47,464 nt of DNA, taken from positions 1 through 47,464 of IMG/VR virus record IMGVR_UViG_3300024261_000051. One strand, given 5' to 3'. Within the stretch, counting starts at the first letter, position 1. Each line of letters starts with the position of its first letter. The notes under the pieces are model-generated. The model did not search any database. It saw nothing but the letters and a program-made list of their open reading frames with translations, and was not told where the DNA came from. Origin of the DNA: a virus. Made by a program: the position numbers and the translations under genes. Positions 40,196-47,464 of this stretch are shown one piece after another.

Positions 40196-41143
40196 TTATG
40201 CAGCTTGAGACTGGTTAGCCATCCAGGTATCAATTGCTTCCTGGTTGGCCATGTATTCCTCAAGCGACATCGCCGCTATCTGTTCACGGGTGAACTGAAG
40301 CGGACCTTCTGAACTTGGTCTGGTTGCTAAGCTGGATACGTTAGGATCTGCTTCCTGACGCGCCTGCTCTAAAGTTGATGTCTGCTGCGTAAGAGTCTTC
40401 TTGTATTCTGAGATGACCCAGATCACATCGTCGGCATAACCAGACTTCATAATTTGTTGAACGGTAGGAGGCTGTTTCAGTAGCCACCCCTGGAACTCAG
40501 CGGTCTCATAAATTTCAAAGGCATCTGCGTGCCCGGCTCTGATCGCAGCACGATGTTCAGCAAGCGCGGCTTTCTTTTCGGCTTCAGCTTTCGCTACAGC
40601 CATATCTGCCATCTGCTTTTTGACATCAGCTACTTCGCCATGCATCGCCTCCATCTCTTGCCCCTGCGTATTCAACGCATTGACAACAGGCCGGAAATCT
40701 TCCCCGTACTGCTGTGTCACACTATCCAGCGTCTGCTCGGCAGGTTGTGCTGCTGGTGGCTCAACAGGTGCGGTTACGATCCGTCCCTCTAGCTCAGTAA
40801 TCCTTTTCTTCAACATCTCATTTTCGAGAGACAGACTTTCGTTTTCACGCTTGAGTTCAGCAGCTTCATTGGCCGCCTGGTTCATACGCTTACGTGCGTG
40901 CTGATAGCTTGCTTCCGCATTCATCAGTCTCGCTTCTGCATTCTCGACGGTCAGCCCGTCTTTCATCTCAGCTGGTGGCTGGTCCTTGTCCTGCTCCGCT
41001 ACGGGTTTAGGGGGAGTCTCTTCCGGCTGTGGTGTAACAACTTCAGGTTGCAGCTTATCCTCTTCAAGAGGGGCTTGACCTGCGGCCTGTCTGATTAAAT
41101 CGTCAGCTTCTTTTTCAAGCTGAAGTCTCTTTGCTTCGTCCAT
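40196..41143 (-). CDS. scaffold protein
   Basis: A 315-residue acidic, Glu/Gln/Ala-rich protein without globular motif. The N-terminus (MDEAKRLQLEKEADDLIRQA) and a Pro-rich stretch are followed by a long coiled coil (MNQAANEAAELKRENESLSL, ENEMLKKRITELEGRI, about 90-125, and VADVKKQMADMAVAKAEAEK later) and a helical C-terminus. Position directly upstream of the major capsid gene and the coiled-coil composition are those of phage scaffolding proteins, which direct procapsid assembly and exit. RBS is AAGGAAAC. A terminator follows. Confidence 0.82.
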   Translation of the reverse strand: MDEAKRLQLEKEADDLIRQAAGQAPLEEDKLQPEVVTPQPEETPPKPVAEQDKDQPPAEMKDGLTVENAEARLMNAEASYQHARKRMNQAANEAAELKRENESLSLENEMLKKRITELEGRIVTAPVEPPAAQPAEQTLDSVTQQYGEDFRPVVNALNTQGQEMEAMHGEVADVKKQMADMAVAKAEAEKKAALAEHRAAIRAGHADAFEIYETAEFQGWLLKQPPTVQQIMKSGYADDVIWVISEYKKTLTQQTSTLEQARQEADPNVSSLATRPSSEGPLQFTREQIAAMSLEEYMANQEAIDTWMANQSQAA

Positions 41144-41250
41144 CTAAGTTTCCTTTTTTGGGGGCAAGGTCCACTTGTCCTTCTGCTTTAACCGGGGCTT
41201 TCGCTTATCCGGTCAGGCATCTGGGGTCTTGTTTGCTTTTCCCTTGGGCA

Positions 41251-41275
41251 TAAAAAACCGCACATCAGTGCGGTT
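41251..41275 (-). terminator. rho-independent terminator upstream of the scaffold gene
   Basis: On the minus strand AACCGCAC TGAT GTGCGGTT, a perfect 8-bp stem, is followed by six T. It lies in the 160-base gap after the 75-residue gene. The remaining gap (41144-41250) has no clear promoter. Confidence 0.88.
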
Positions 41276-41303
41276 CGGCTGGTTCCCGCCAATTGGCGGT
41301 AAT

Positions 41304-41531
41304 TCATCTTGATGACATCGCTTTTGCCCGATCAGACAGCGCGAGGAACTCCTTACATATAGAGATCCTTCCCTGCTGCCTTGCGACACTCACCATATCT
41401 GTTGCTTCTTCTAATTCTTTGCAAGCCTGCTGCTTCACGCGATCTATGTGCGCCATGAGGCCACCCCAGTTACGTAGGTTGGTATTGCTGAGATGGAGAA
41501 CTGCTTCTGCTTCTTCCTTGTTCAGCTTCAT
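41304..41531 (-). CDS. small helical protein after portal (75 aa)
   Basis: A 75-residue, mostly helical protein: MKLNKEEAEAVLHLSNTNLR, HIDRVKQQACKELEEATDMV, then ICKEFLALSDRAKAMSS. Overlaps the portal stop by four bases (ATGA), so it is coupled to the portal. It has no recognised motif and is soluble. It may assist portal or terminase assembly; the position alone suggests this. Confidence 0.6.
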   Translation of the reverse strand: MKLNKEEAEAVLHLSNTNLRNWGGLMAHIDRVKQQACKELEEATDMVSVARQQGRISICKEFLALSDRAKAMSSR

Positions 41532-43642
41532 GCGAACTGCGCCTGTGCCGCAATCTCACGAGGCAATGCCTCTAACGAGCTACTAACGTCCCCGAACTCA
41601 CTGGGGAGCGGAGGTGCCTCAACTGCTTGCCGCTGCTGAATGCTGATATCAGCAACTGCCCGTTGAGCAACTGCCATATCCTTCTGGCTCTCTGCATAAC
41701 GCAGCTGAGGAATGCTCTGCGCATCAGCACGGAACTTCTCTGCCTCTGCAACCAGCCTATCGATCTTCGCCTCCTTCTCGGCAAACTCCAGCTGCTGCTG
41801 CTGCTCACGCATCTGCATAGCTCGCTGCTCTTGCTCAGACATGCCCTCTTCTATTGGCTTGATCAGCTTGTCAGCCGGCAGTTCCATAGCCTTCGCCACT
41901 TCCGTCAGGATTGCTCTGTGATCTACAAGCGGTGCATACACCTCGCTCTGAGTCATACTCATGATGTTGATCATCTTCTGCGCCTGCTCTTCCTTCGCTA
42001 TTAACGAGGTAGAGCCTTGGGCGAGAACACGCATGTCACCCTTAATGTCCAGTCGGTCATTCCATCTCATGTTCCAGTCGTACATAGACGTGATAAATGG
42101 CTCAATGCCATAGTCGTCTACGTTCTTAATGACTGACTTGATCGCAATGTTCGCAGCGCCCATCAGCATAGATAGCCCGGAAGATGTGCGTGTTGCGCCA
42201 ACGCCCTCCCCCTGCATGTACTGCGGCAGGGAAGTCTCTTCGTTCGCAAGCATCTTGTAGAATTCCATGACACCCATGGAGACGTTCGCGTTATTGTGCG
42301 GCTGAAAGGTGCGTACCATTGGGGAGGAAGGGTCGCCACCGTCTCTCAACCAAACTTTGTTCGGATAGATATCGGTAGGATCTTCACCCTCAGACAACAT
42401 AGAAGTATTCACTTCATACTGCTGGCCAGATGTAATGGCCAAGTTGTCCATCATGCTTCGGGCAGAGGCGTTGATTGTGATCTGCGAGTGACGCATCATC
42501 CGAGGTGGACCCATCCCCCAAAACTGGTGTGGGCTACGCTCGAACGGAAATAGATTGTATGGAATACGCTGTCCAGGTGTAGAGTTCAGGCGAGCCATTA
42601 AGACCCGTCCAGCACACAGCCAGATGTTTGCTTGGTATTCCACGGTGGGATCAGGGACATGACAGCCGCAGTTAGATAGCTCCTGGCCATCTACCGGCCC
42701 CCAATATTCCAGTACCTCATACCGGCGGTTGGAACCAGCGACAGCGCTGACCCCAGCAATAGCTCGGCGTGACTGCTCATGGACAGTCTCTTGGTGGTAT
42801 CCCTCTGGATATGAGGTAAGAATGTAATTGATTTCCGCCTGATTGAACCCCTGTATTTTGAGTTCGCGGAACTGGTGCTTCGACATGACATGCCGATGGA
42901 ATAATCCTGAGACATCCTCAAGATCAGTTGAATAGGGTTCTGGGTAGAGATCGAATATCGATACGTGCTCTACGTTGGGCTTAGGCGTCTCAGCAAAACT
43001 GATATCCCAGCCGCCACTCTCGTTGGTTGCCCACCCCTTCTTGTGCTCAATCCTCATGGTGGCACCCTTCAGAGCACCGGTACCCAATATGCACATCTCC
43101 AGCAACGAACGCTTTGCCTTGTTCTCGAAACCATTCTCAATGAGCTGGTCTTCGATCACAGTCATCATTCTTGAGCACGTCTCACGCGCCATGACCCTGT
43201 CTGCGTCACGCTTTTCAGCCGTCATTTTATTCATAACATCATGAATGGCTGCATTCGGATCACTTACTTCACCAGCTTCCATGCCCTGCATAACAACCTG
43301 CTTCGCCTGCTCAAACATATTACGAGCTTCATCAATGGTTGGAGGCACATCAGGGACAGGGGTAGGCTTGCCACCATAAGGAGGCATGCTGGATGAGAAC
43401 AACATATCGATAATGCGGCTGTATGCCTGCATCGTCTTGGTTCTTGTTAGAGAGACGAAGACCTTAGAGCCTCTCTTCTTGGCCATCTTCATCTGAACAT
43501 CAGGATCATACTGAGAATTGAACGCACGCAGATCTTCGATCCACTTCTCCTCAATCTCTTGGCGTGCTCTCGCCCACTCGCCGAAGCGTTTGGCCAGCTT
43601 CATCCCGAGTGTTTCAAACACTAAATGTTGATCGTCGTTCAT
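41528..43642 (-). CDS. portal protein
   Basis: A 704-residue protein. The start at 43642 is chosen because its ATG overlaps the stop of a small zinc-finger gene (ATGA); a GTG at 43666 is the alternative. The order of features (ETLGMKLAKRFGEWARARQE, DVQMKMAKKRGSKVFVSLTR, then IEHKKGWATNESGGWDISFA, FDLYPEPYSTDLEDVSG, and a C-terminal Gln/Glu-rich helical barrel EQAQKM...LEFAEKEAKIDRL) is that of large portal proteins of short-tailed phages. It forms the dodecameric DNA entry channel at one capsid vertex. Position after TerL supports the call. Confidence 0.85.
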   Translation of the reverse strand: MNDDQHLVFETLGMKLAKRFGEWARARQEIEEKWIEDLRAFNSQYDPDVQMKMAKKRGSKVFVSLTRTKTMQAYSRIIDMLFSSSMPPYGGKPTPVPDVPPTIDEARNMFEQAKQVVMQGMEAGEVSDPNAAIHDVMNKMTAEKRDADRVMARETCSRMMTVIEDQLIENGFENKAKRSLLEMCILGTGALKGATMRIEHKKGWATNESGGWDISFAETPKPNVEHVSIFDLYPEPYSTDLEDVSGLFHRHVMSKHQFRELKIQGFNQAEINYILTSYPEGYHQETVHEQSRRAIAGVSAVAGSNRRYEVLEYWGPVDGQELSNCGCHVPDPTVEYQANIWLCAGRVLMARLNSTPGQRIPYNLFPFERSPHQFWGMGPPRMMRHSQITINASARSMMDNLAITSGQQYEVNTSMLSEGEDPTDIYPNKVWLRDGGDPSSPMVRTFQPHNNANVSMGVMEFYKMLANEETSLPQYMQGEGVGATRTSSGLSMLMGAANIAIKSVIKNVDDYGIEPFITSMYDWNMRWNDRLDIKGDMRVLAQGSTSLIAKEEQAQKMINIMSMTQSEVYAPLVDHRAILTEVAKAMELPADKLIKPIEEGMSEQEQRAMQMREQQQQLEFAEKEAKIDRLVAEAEKFRADAQSIPQLRYAESQKDMAVAQRAVADISIQQRQAVEAPPLPSEFGDVSSSLEALPREIAAQAQFA

Positions 43643-43767
43643 ATTTTTTTCTGGTACTCGTCGCACCGATTGCTCTCAGTGGTGCGTCTTGACTTCACTT
43701 TGCAGATCCCTGATCGAGTCCGGGACGTGCTCTTAAAATGCTTACAACTTGCACAACGCTTCTTCAT
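43639..43767 (-). CDS. small zinc-finger protein between terL and portal (42 aa)
   Basis: The 101-base gap between terL and portal holds a frame starting directly after the TerL TAA (TAAATG) and ending with TGA overlapping the portal ATG. Product: MKKRCASCKHFKSTSRTRSG, ICKVKSRRTTESNRCDEYQK, KI. Four cysteines (CxxC, C, C; residues 5, 8, 22, 35) and many basic residues suggest a zinc-binding, perhaps nucleic-acid-binding peptide. Coupling on both sides is strong evidence that it is translated. Confidence 0.62.
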   Translation of the reverse strand: MKKRCASCKHFKSTSRTRSGICKVKSRRTTESNRCDEYQKKI

Positions 43768-45396
43768 TTAATACCCAGCAATATCATCTGTTGGGGAGTA
43801 ACCCACGCCCCCAGTACCACGACTGCGCCTACGTCTCGAATAGGCCAGGTACTGCGCAAGCGAGTACGCCATAATCGTGTCGTCATGCATTCCCGGCTGG
43901 GCGTTCGTTCTTCCCCTGGAGTCCACTACGTAAGTCCTGCACTCATCTACCAGTACCCTGCTTCTGATCCCAGACTTCCCGTCTCGCATCAGCGATACCA
44001 ACAGATCAATTACCAGTGGCTTGGACTTCGAGGTGGTTAACCACCCGTACTTCTTAACTTCTTTGCCCTCAGCCTGATTCTCAAAATCAACCTGGGTGTA
44101 TAGTTTTGGGTACCCGATCTCTTTAGCCAGCCGGTATAGGGTTAACTGCCCATGGTTATTCCGCTCACAGATGATCTCTGCACGCAGATACATCTTTCCA
44201 AGGCCAGCCAACAAGTCTGCAAATTTGTCCGGCGCTATATGCCCCCGGTACTCAGCAACCTGGTTACCGTTGTCATCTACAACTTCAGCTACCGAGTAGT
44301 CGCCCCTCGCCAAGCCTTCCGCCGGGTCGCCACCGATGAAGTATTTCTTGCCACGTTGGGGCTTTTCCCAGATCCAGAGTTCACCATCAGATCGCTGTAT
44401 GTAACGCTTGGTGGTCTCCTGAATGTCTCCTCGCTCAGCTGGGGTATAGCACTCATACCAAGCATCAGTGAGCCAGTTATCGGCAAACACACTCCGACCA
44501 CTCGCCTGAAACGCTTCTTCGATGGTGAAGGGATACTGTTCTTTAAATTTTGCTTCACTCTTTAATGTATGCACCTTTGATCGCCGCCAAGCAATCTGCT
44601 GCACATCCAGTTTGTACTGAGTGCGGAAGAACTCTTCCTCTTCAGTTAGCTCAATTTCACTGGCCGGGATTAGAATCCCACCCTCTTTCACAAATGGCTT
44701 GCGATACTCAGGTTGCCAATACCAGGGGACGAAGATAAGTTCATACTCACCATCACCCGCATGAGCCTCCATGACCATGTCATAGAAGACACCTCCCACT
44801 CCGTTCGCAGTGGACTCAAGAATAATCTCAGTGCCCCGCTCCCCTGATACCGCCTGGAAGATACCCGTCAGGTGATCCTCAGCATTTGGCCAACGCGAAG
44901 TTTCCGACCCATGAAAGTATTGCAGCGTGAAACCATGTCCAACCGCCTTGTTCCCTGCAGTACCTACTTCATACCCGGACTCAAGATCCTGGAAGAAAAG
45001 TTCATTTGCGTTTGATGCCCCAATCTTTGGGCGTATCTCTTCAGGGCTGTAGCGGTGATACCTGTCCGTCATTGCGAACAGCCGCTTTGTTGTCCCGGAG
45101 TCGTGCGTAAGAATGAACGCACGCTGTCCTATATTTGTGCTGGTCTTCCAGTAGTACCTGGCCTGTACGTAGGTGGAAGCTCCTTGTTGTCTCCCTTTGA
45201 GGATCAGCTTCCGAACATGACCCGCCTCAGCCAGTTGCCGCTCAACCTCAGTATGTATGTGTGTCTGCGCCCGGTTAAAGACAAACGGCATCGGTGTACC
45301 ACCAGCCTTTGGCGCAATCTTTAGAAACGCCTCCGAGTAAACCTCAAGATCAAGGAAGCCAGCTTCTACCAGCTCATCGTCACTCAGGGGCTGCAA
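43768..45396 (-). CDS. terL: terminase large subunit
   Basis: A 542-residue packaging ATPase/nuclease. LKGRQQGAST (68-75) is the Walker A-like loop, with Ala in place of the usual Lys/Gly before Ser-Thr. YFHGSETSRWP about residue 150 is the Walker B region; EIILESTANGVGG is the coupling motif. The nuclease domain has IGGDPAEGLARGDYSVAEVVD (Asp about 356) and MHDDTIMAYSLAQYL near the end. Start is TTG at 45396, with GGGA just upstream and a 17-base overlap with terS; no ATG fits. It translocates DNA into the prohead and cuts concatemers, together with TerS and the portal. Confidence 0.92.
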   Translation of the reverse strand: MQPLSDDELVEAGFLDLEVYSEAFLKIAPKAGGTPMPFVFNRAQTHIHTEVERQLAEAGHVRKLILKGRQQGASTYVQARYYWKTSTNIGQRAFILTHDSGTTKRLFAMTDRYHRYSPEEIRPKIGASNANELFFQDLESGYEVGTAGNKAVGHGFTLQYFHGSETSRWPNAEDHLTGIFQAVSGERGTEIILESTANGVGGVFYDMVMEAHAGDGEYELIFVPWYWQPEYRKPFVKEGGILIPASEIELTEEEEFFRTQYKLDVQQIAWRRSKVHTLKSEAKFKEQYPFTIEEAFQASGRSVFADNWLTDAWYECYTPAERGDIQETTKRYIQRSDGELWIWEKPQRGKKYFIGGDPAEGLARGDYSVAEVVDDNGNQVAEYRGHIAPDKFADLLAGLGKMYLRAEIICERNNHGQLTLYRLAKEIGYPKLYTQVDFENQAEGKEVKKYGWLTTSKSKPLVIDLLVSLMRDGKSGIRSRVLVDECRTYVVDSRGRTNAQPGMHDDTIMAYSLAQYLAYSRRRRSRGTGGVGYSPTDDIAGY

Positions 45397-45883
45397 GAGC
45401 TTCCCGCTTAGTCAGGCTTATTGCACGGTTACGCTCGACGATCTTACGAACCTTATCCAGCATCCTGTCATCACCCTCTGTACTGATGCCACCATCAGTC
45501 AGGCCGCGTACCTTCTTATACGTCTCATAAGCTACATCATTTGCTCGCAAGCAAGTGAGCAGCTGCCCAGGCTTTGTGCACAAGGCCACCACACCAGGTA
45601 GTTTCTGAATTGCCAACTCAGCAATATCCGCAACATCCTGCTGGATCTTTACGTCTCGGTCTACAGCCTTGTCCAAATCCCCGTCATCACCCAAGGCACT
45701 TCGTGCCTGAACCGCGAGATTTTTTTCCAACATCAGCTGCCGTACCCACCCCTCCCTCTCAGCGTGAGCATACAAATCCATCCTATCCACACCAATAGCT
45801 GACGCTATCTCATCCACAGAGGTACCCGAGAGGAATTCTTCCTGCACCTTGTCCCAGTCAATAGTCGTGATTTGTTGTGTCAT
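45380..45883 (-). CDS. terS: terminase small subunit
   Basis: A 167-residue protein beginning MTQQITTIDWDKVQEEFLSG, followed by a helix-turn-helix (VDEIASAIGVDRMDLYAHAE) and a helical oligomerisation region. It binds pac/cos DNA and feeds it to TerL. The ATG at 45883 is the better start; the longer GTG start at 45898 lies inside a hairpin stem. It overlaps terL by 17 bases. First gene of the late operon. A hairpin with a T-run lies directly upstream, so expression is probably controlled by termination or antitermination. Confidence 0.82.
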   Translation of the reverse strand: MTQQITTIDWDKVQEEFLSGTSVDEIASAIGVDRMDLYAHAEREGWVRQLMLEKNLAVQARSALGDDGDLDKAVDRDVKIQQDVADIAELAIQKLPGVVALCTKPGQLLTCLRANDVAYETYKKVRGLTDGGISTEGDDRMLDKVRKIVERNRAISLTKREALAAPE

Positions 45884-45911
45884 ATAAAAAGAAACCACCC
45901 GAAGGTGGTTT
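45884..45911 (-). terminator. rho-independent terminator overlapping the terS leader
   Basis: On the minus strand AAACCACC TTCG GGTGGTTT (perfect 8-bp stem, TTCG loop) is followed by CTTTTTAT, ending exactly at the terS ATG. Being inside the leader, the hairpin would both end transcription and hide the ribosome binding site, so it looks regulatory. Confidence 0.8.
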
Positions 45912-46047
45912 AATATTTCCGCAAGGAGGATGTAAGATTTCAGCAGAGCGAACTACCACCACTACCTAATCTAAGGGTCAAAATTACCCTGTCTGTAAAC
46001 CGCAATGTATTCAAAGTTTTCTGCTCTATTGCGAAATAAGTTATTTA

Positions 46048-46077
46048 TTAACTCAAATTAACTCCAGTTGATATAAT
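46048..46077 (+). promoter_or_regulatory. sigma70-type promoter (rightward, near-leaderless)
   Basis: TTAACT (46048-46053), 18 bases, then TATAAT (46072-46077). The next ATG is at 46084, so the predicted RNA start falls at or beside it; translation of the first frame would be leaderless or start further down. No comparable leftward promoter was found in the region 45912-46083. Confidence 0.5.
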
Positions 46078-46083
46078 ACACCC

Positions 46084-46229
46084 ATGCTCATTGTCATGGA
46101 CTACGACGAAACCTACACCGAAGACCCATCAATATGGGACGCATTCATCCTCCTGCTCAGAACAAGAGGACACACAATCATCTGCTGTATATCTACATGA
46201 ACCGGAACTTCGAGGAGATTGACCAATGA
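46084..46229 (+). pseudogene. HAD-like phosphatase fragment, frameshifted
   Basis: From ATG 46084 the frame reads MLIVMDYDETYTEDPSIWDA, FILLLRTRGHTIICC, then stops at 46198-46200. MDYDETYTED is the HAD motif I (DxDxT) and RGHTIIC is the next strand. A shift of the frame after ICC would give MNRNFEEIDQ and a stop (46227-46229) that overlaps the next ATG in the usual coupled manner. Phage HAD-like proteins that I know have this opening and are longer. So this is probably a decayed or deleted HAD gene, or one needing frameshifting. Confidence 0.5.
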
Positions 46230-46480
46230 AAGTAACAGCCGACCAGGTTAAACAAGCCACCATTGATGCAGGTATCGACATCATCCCGTCACACAACTGC
46301 TGCCTCTGCGGTGTCGTCGTGTTCTTCTTCAGAGAAGAAGAGAAACTCTACTTCAGCTCATCCTGCAATTGCTGCGAATCAGAACACAGAACAAGCTCAT
46401 GGGAAGAAGTAGCTAAATGGATCAACATACAAACCAACGAAGAGCAGGCACAAAAGATCGCCAAGAAGTTCGGACTATGA
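46226..46480 (+). CDS. cysteine-rich hypothetical protein (84 aa)
   Basis: MKVTADQVKQATIDAGIDII, HNCCLCGVVVFFFREEEKLY, FSSSCNCCESEHRTSSWEEV, then AKWINIQT... . Six cysteines in two clusters (CCLC, CNCC) could bind a metal. The C-terminal helix (EEQAQKIAKKFGL) is acidic/basic. RBS AGGAGATTG lies just upstream. Small proteins of this type (an N-terminal helix followed by a CxxC sheet and a W-E-V-A-K-W helix) occur in many phages; the function is unknown. Confidence 0.7.
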   Translation: MKVTADQVKQATIDAGIDIIPSHNCCLCGVVVFFFREEEKLYFSSSCNCCESEHRTSSWEEVAKWINIQTNEEQAQKIAKKFGL

Positions 46481-46536
46481 CTTACTACCCCGTAGGCTTA
46501 TGGGATCTAAGCACAGGCAAAATAATTTGCTGTTAA
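46477..46536 (+). CDS. tiny ORF (19 aa) coupled to previous gene
   Basis: ATG 46477 overlaps the previous stop (ATGA). Product MTYYPVGLWDLSTGKIICC. It resembles the start of a longer gene that has lost its remainder. Low support. Confidence 0.3.
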   Translation: MTYYPVGLWDLSTGKIICC

Positions 46537-46982
46537 CCAGTTAATAGCATAACTCCACCCCCATACCACCAGTACCCTGCACATAAATCCTTGAAAACAG
46601 AACAGCTACAAGGGATTCAATAACTTACGTCACTCTGACCCCCTACGACAGGGGGAATACACACAATCTCCACCACCAAATACCCACCAAACCAGGGTAT
46701 CCAAAACCCCAGTACCCACCCCGTGGGACATGTTAACTAACTCACTGTTCCACAACACCTTTTACATTTCCAATAATCCCCAAAATACGGGACTCCAACC
46801 CATATTCCAGGGGTACATCCACCAAAACACCCCCCCTTGCCCAAAAAAGAGGCAGATATATGGGGTTCGGGGTTGAATAGCGGGAATAGTCTGTGTTATT
46901 AACTTGGTAGTTATTGGGAGGGGGAGGAGTAGTGTGGGAATGGGGGGATGTATAGAGATACTCGCGTCCCTTTACCCCCCTT
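46537..46982. other. gene-free region with C-runs then G-runs
   Basis: Up to about 46855 the + strand is C-rich with many short C-runs and repeated words such as CCAGTACCC and CCAGG/GGTA variants. From about 46860 to 46960 it changes to G-runs (GGGAGGGGGAGG, ATGGGGGGATG). Unusual strand-switching composition, no coding potential I trust. Could be a replication origin, a packaging (pac/cos) region, or a G-quadruplex-forming regulatory stretch. This is inference from composition. Confidence 0.4.
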
Positions 46983-46994
46983 TCTGTGCCCCAT

Positions 46995-47069
46995 AGCCCC
47001 CCATTTTGAAGATGCTGCACGCATATGCAGGCACCGATAATGTAAGTTACCGGAATATGGGGGCTTTTT
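46995..47069 (+). terminator. long-stem terminator-like structure or small RNA end
   Basis: AGCCCCC (46995-47001) and GGGGGCT (47059-47065), the latter followed by a T-run, enclose a 57-base interior that contains a second stem CCGATAA/TTACCGG (47034-47040, 47047-47053; one mismatch). A terminator with a large structured loop, or the end of a small RNA. Confidence 0.4.
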
Positions 47070-47228
47070 ACTTATTTGAAATAAGCACATCCGCGTCATC
47101 CCCCAAAAATCATTATCAAGGCAAGGTAATATTGAATAAGTCGGGGATAAAACCCTTGCAATTCAACAACCCACAAGGCAAGCGCAAAACAAAACCCGTG
47201 CAACCCCTTGATAATTGGAGAGATAACC

Positions 47229-47464
47229 ATGAAAAAGACAGTAACCAAAAAAACAGCAACTGCAGGAACCAAAAAAACAGCAACTGCAGTGACTAAAAAA
47301 ACAGCAACTGCAGGAACCAATCAAAAAGCAACTGCAGGAAGCAAAACGGTATTTAAGCCGTTAGCCATGGCAGCCTTGAATAAGGTTATACAGGGGTCCG
47401 ACAGTGTAACGGTAAGTACACTGGTCCGCGCTATTGAACACGCTACCGCGGTAGCTGGTGGCAT
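47229..47464 (+). CDS. Lys/Thr/Ala-rich repeat protein (cut by right edge)
   Basis: ATG 47229 follows GGAGAG at 6-11 bases. The product begins MKKTVTKKTATAGTKKTATA, then a VTKKTATAGT unit and a related one, then a globular part (KTVFKPLAMAALNKVIQG, SDSVTVSTLVRAIEHATAVA) that runs off the window, so the gene is incomplete. The Lys-rich repeated tail resembles the basic tails of histone H1-like and other DNA-binding proteins. With a promoter-like region upstream this could be a phage DNA-binding protein. I do not recognise the globular part. Confidence 0.6.
   Translation, partial: MKKTVTKKTATAGTKKTATAVTKKTATAGTNQKATAGSKTVFKPLAMAALNKVIQGSDSVTVSTLVRAIEHATAVAGG
47244..47339 (+). repeat. four tandem 24-bp repeats
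   Basis: Three nearly identical 24-base units (ACCAAAAAAACAGCAACTGC plus AGGA) and a fourth diverged unit, each encoding TKKTATAG or TNQKATAG. They lie inside the truncated gene and are prone to slippage. Confidence 0.88.

Noticed and set aside
43643-43666. GTG start for the portal protein at 43666
   Set aside because: The codons between 43666 and 43642 belong to the end of a small gene in another frame, whose stop overlaps the ATG at 43642.
45912-46083. A leftward sigma70 promoter for the late operon
   Set aside because: Hexamer pairs with acceptable spacing could not be found on the minus strand here. The late promoter may use another factor or lie elsewhere.
46742-47099. Minus-strand open frames in the C-run/G-run region (up to 92 residues)
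   Set aside because: Their products are low-complexity Pro/Gly/Tyr sequences caused by base runs, with no good ribosome binding site and no coupling to neighbours.

Overview
The window is most of a temperate tailed-phage genome (free phage or prophage), probably from a gammaproteobacterium and plausibly an aquatic one. The strongest evidence is a tyrosine integrase and a continuous leftward late operon running terS - terL - portal - scaffold - major capsid - head-tail adaptors - fibres - lysis/membrane genes - tail-tip enzymes - internal virion proteins. No tape-measure or tail-tube gene was seen, and a P22 gp4-like adaptor is present, so a short-tailed (podovirus-like) particle is most likely. 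No repressor, DNA polymerase or helicase is visible, and both ends cut through a gene, so the genome is incomplete here or circularly opened.

Layout. 1-1290 (+): small accessory genes, among them two unrelated types of DNA methyltransferase, separated by two sequences that have the architecture of integron attC recombination sites. 1314-4437 (+): tightly packed, translationally coupled small early genes ending in a DHH-family phosphoesterase. 4438-4774: terminator, possible attP and the integrase promoter. 4775-5836 (+): integrase, overlapping tail-to-tail with the late operon. 5804-45883 (-): the late operon, read right to left. 46048-47464 (+): a second small rightward unit with a decayed HAD-like reading frame, a C-run/G-run gene-free region and a truncated Lys/Thr/Ala-rich gene.

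Late operon. Packaging and head genes (45.9-39.1 kb) are punctuated by four rho-independent terminators, around terS, before the scaffold gene, before the capsid gene and after it. This suggests antitermination or graded read-through. Fibre genes follow: a 700-residue protein built from about 31 copies of a 20-residue repeat, a glycine-rich receptor-binding-type fibre, and a 1349-residue Ala/Ser-rich fibre with an FN3 domain, five copies of a Cys-pair module and a lambda J-like C-terminus. Between them lie many tiny membrane and lipoprotein genes and a HEMEH metallopeptidase, a probable lysis/envelope module. The tail-tip section carries an NlpC/P60-like hydrolase and, unexpectedly, a PP-loop ATP pyrophosphatase of the DPH6-like type. 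The operon ends with internal virion proteins and a 3477-residue polyvalent protein containing two zincin-like domains and an ADP-ribosyltransferase-like domain.

The most unusual features are the attC-like gene-cassette junctions in a phage accessory region, the DPH6-like ATPase in a tail module, the 20-residue-repeat fibre, and the giant polyvalent protein with a duplicated metalloprotease domain and a GC-rich ART segment. All functional calls are by reading motifs; no database search was run.
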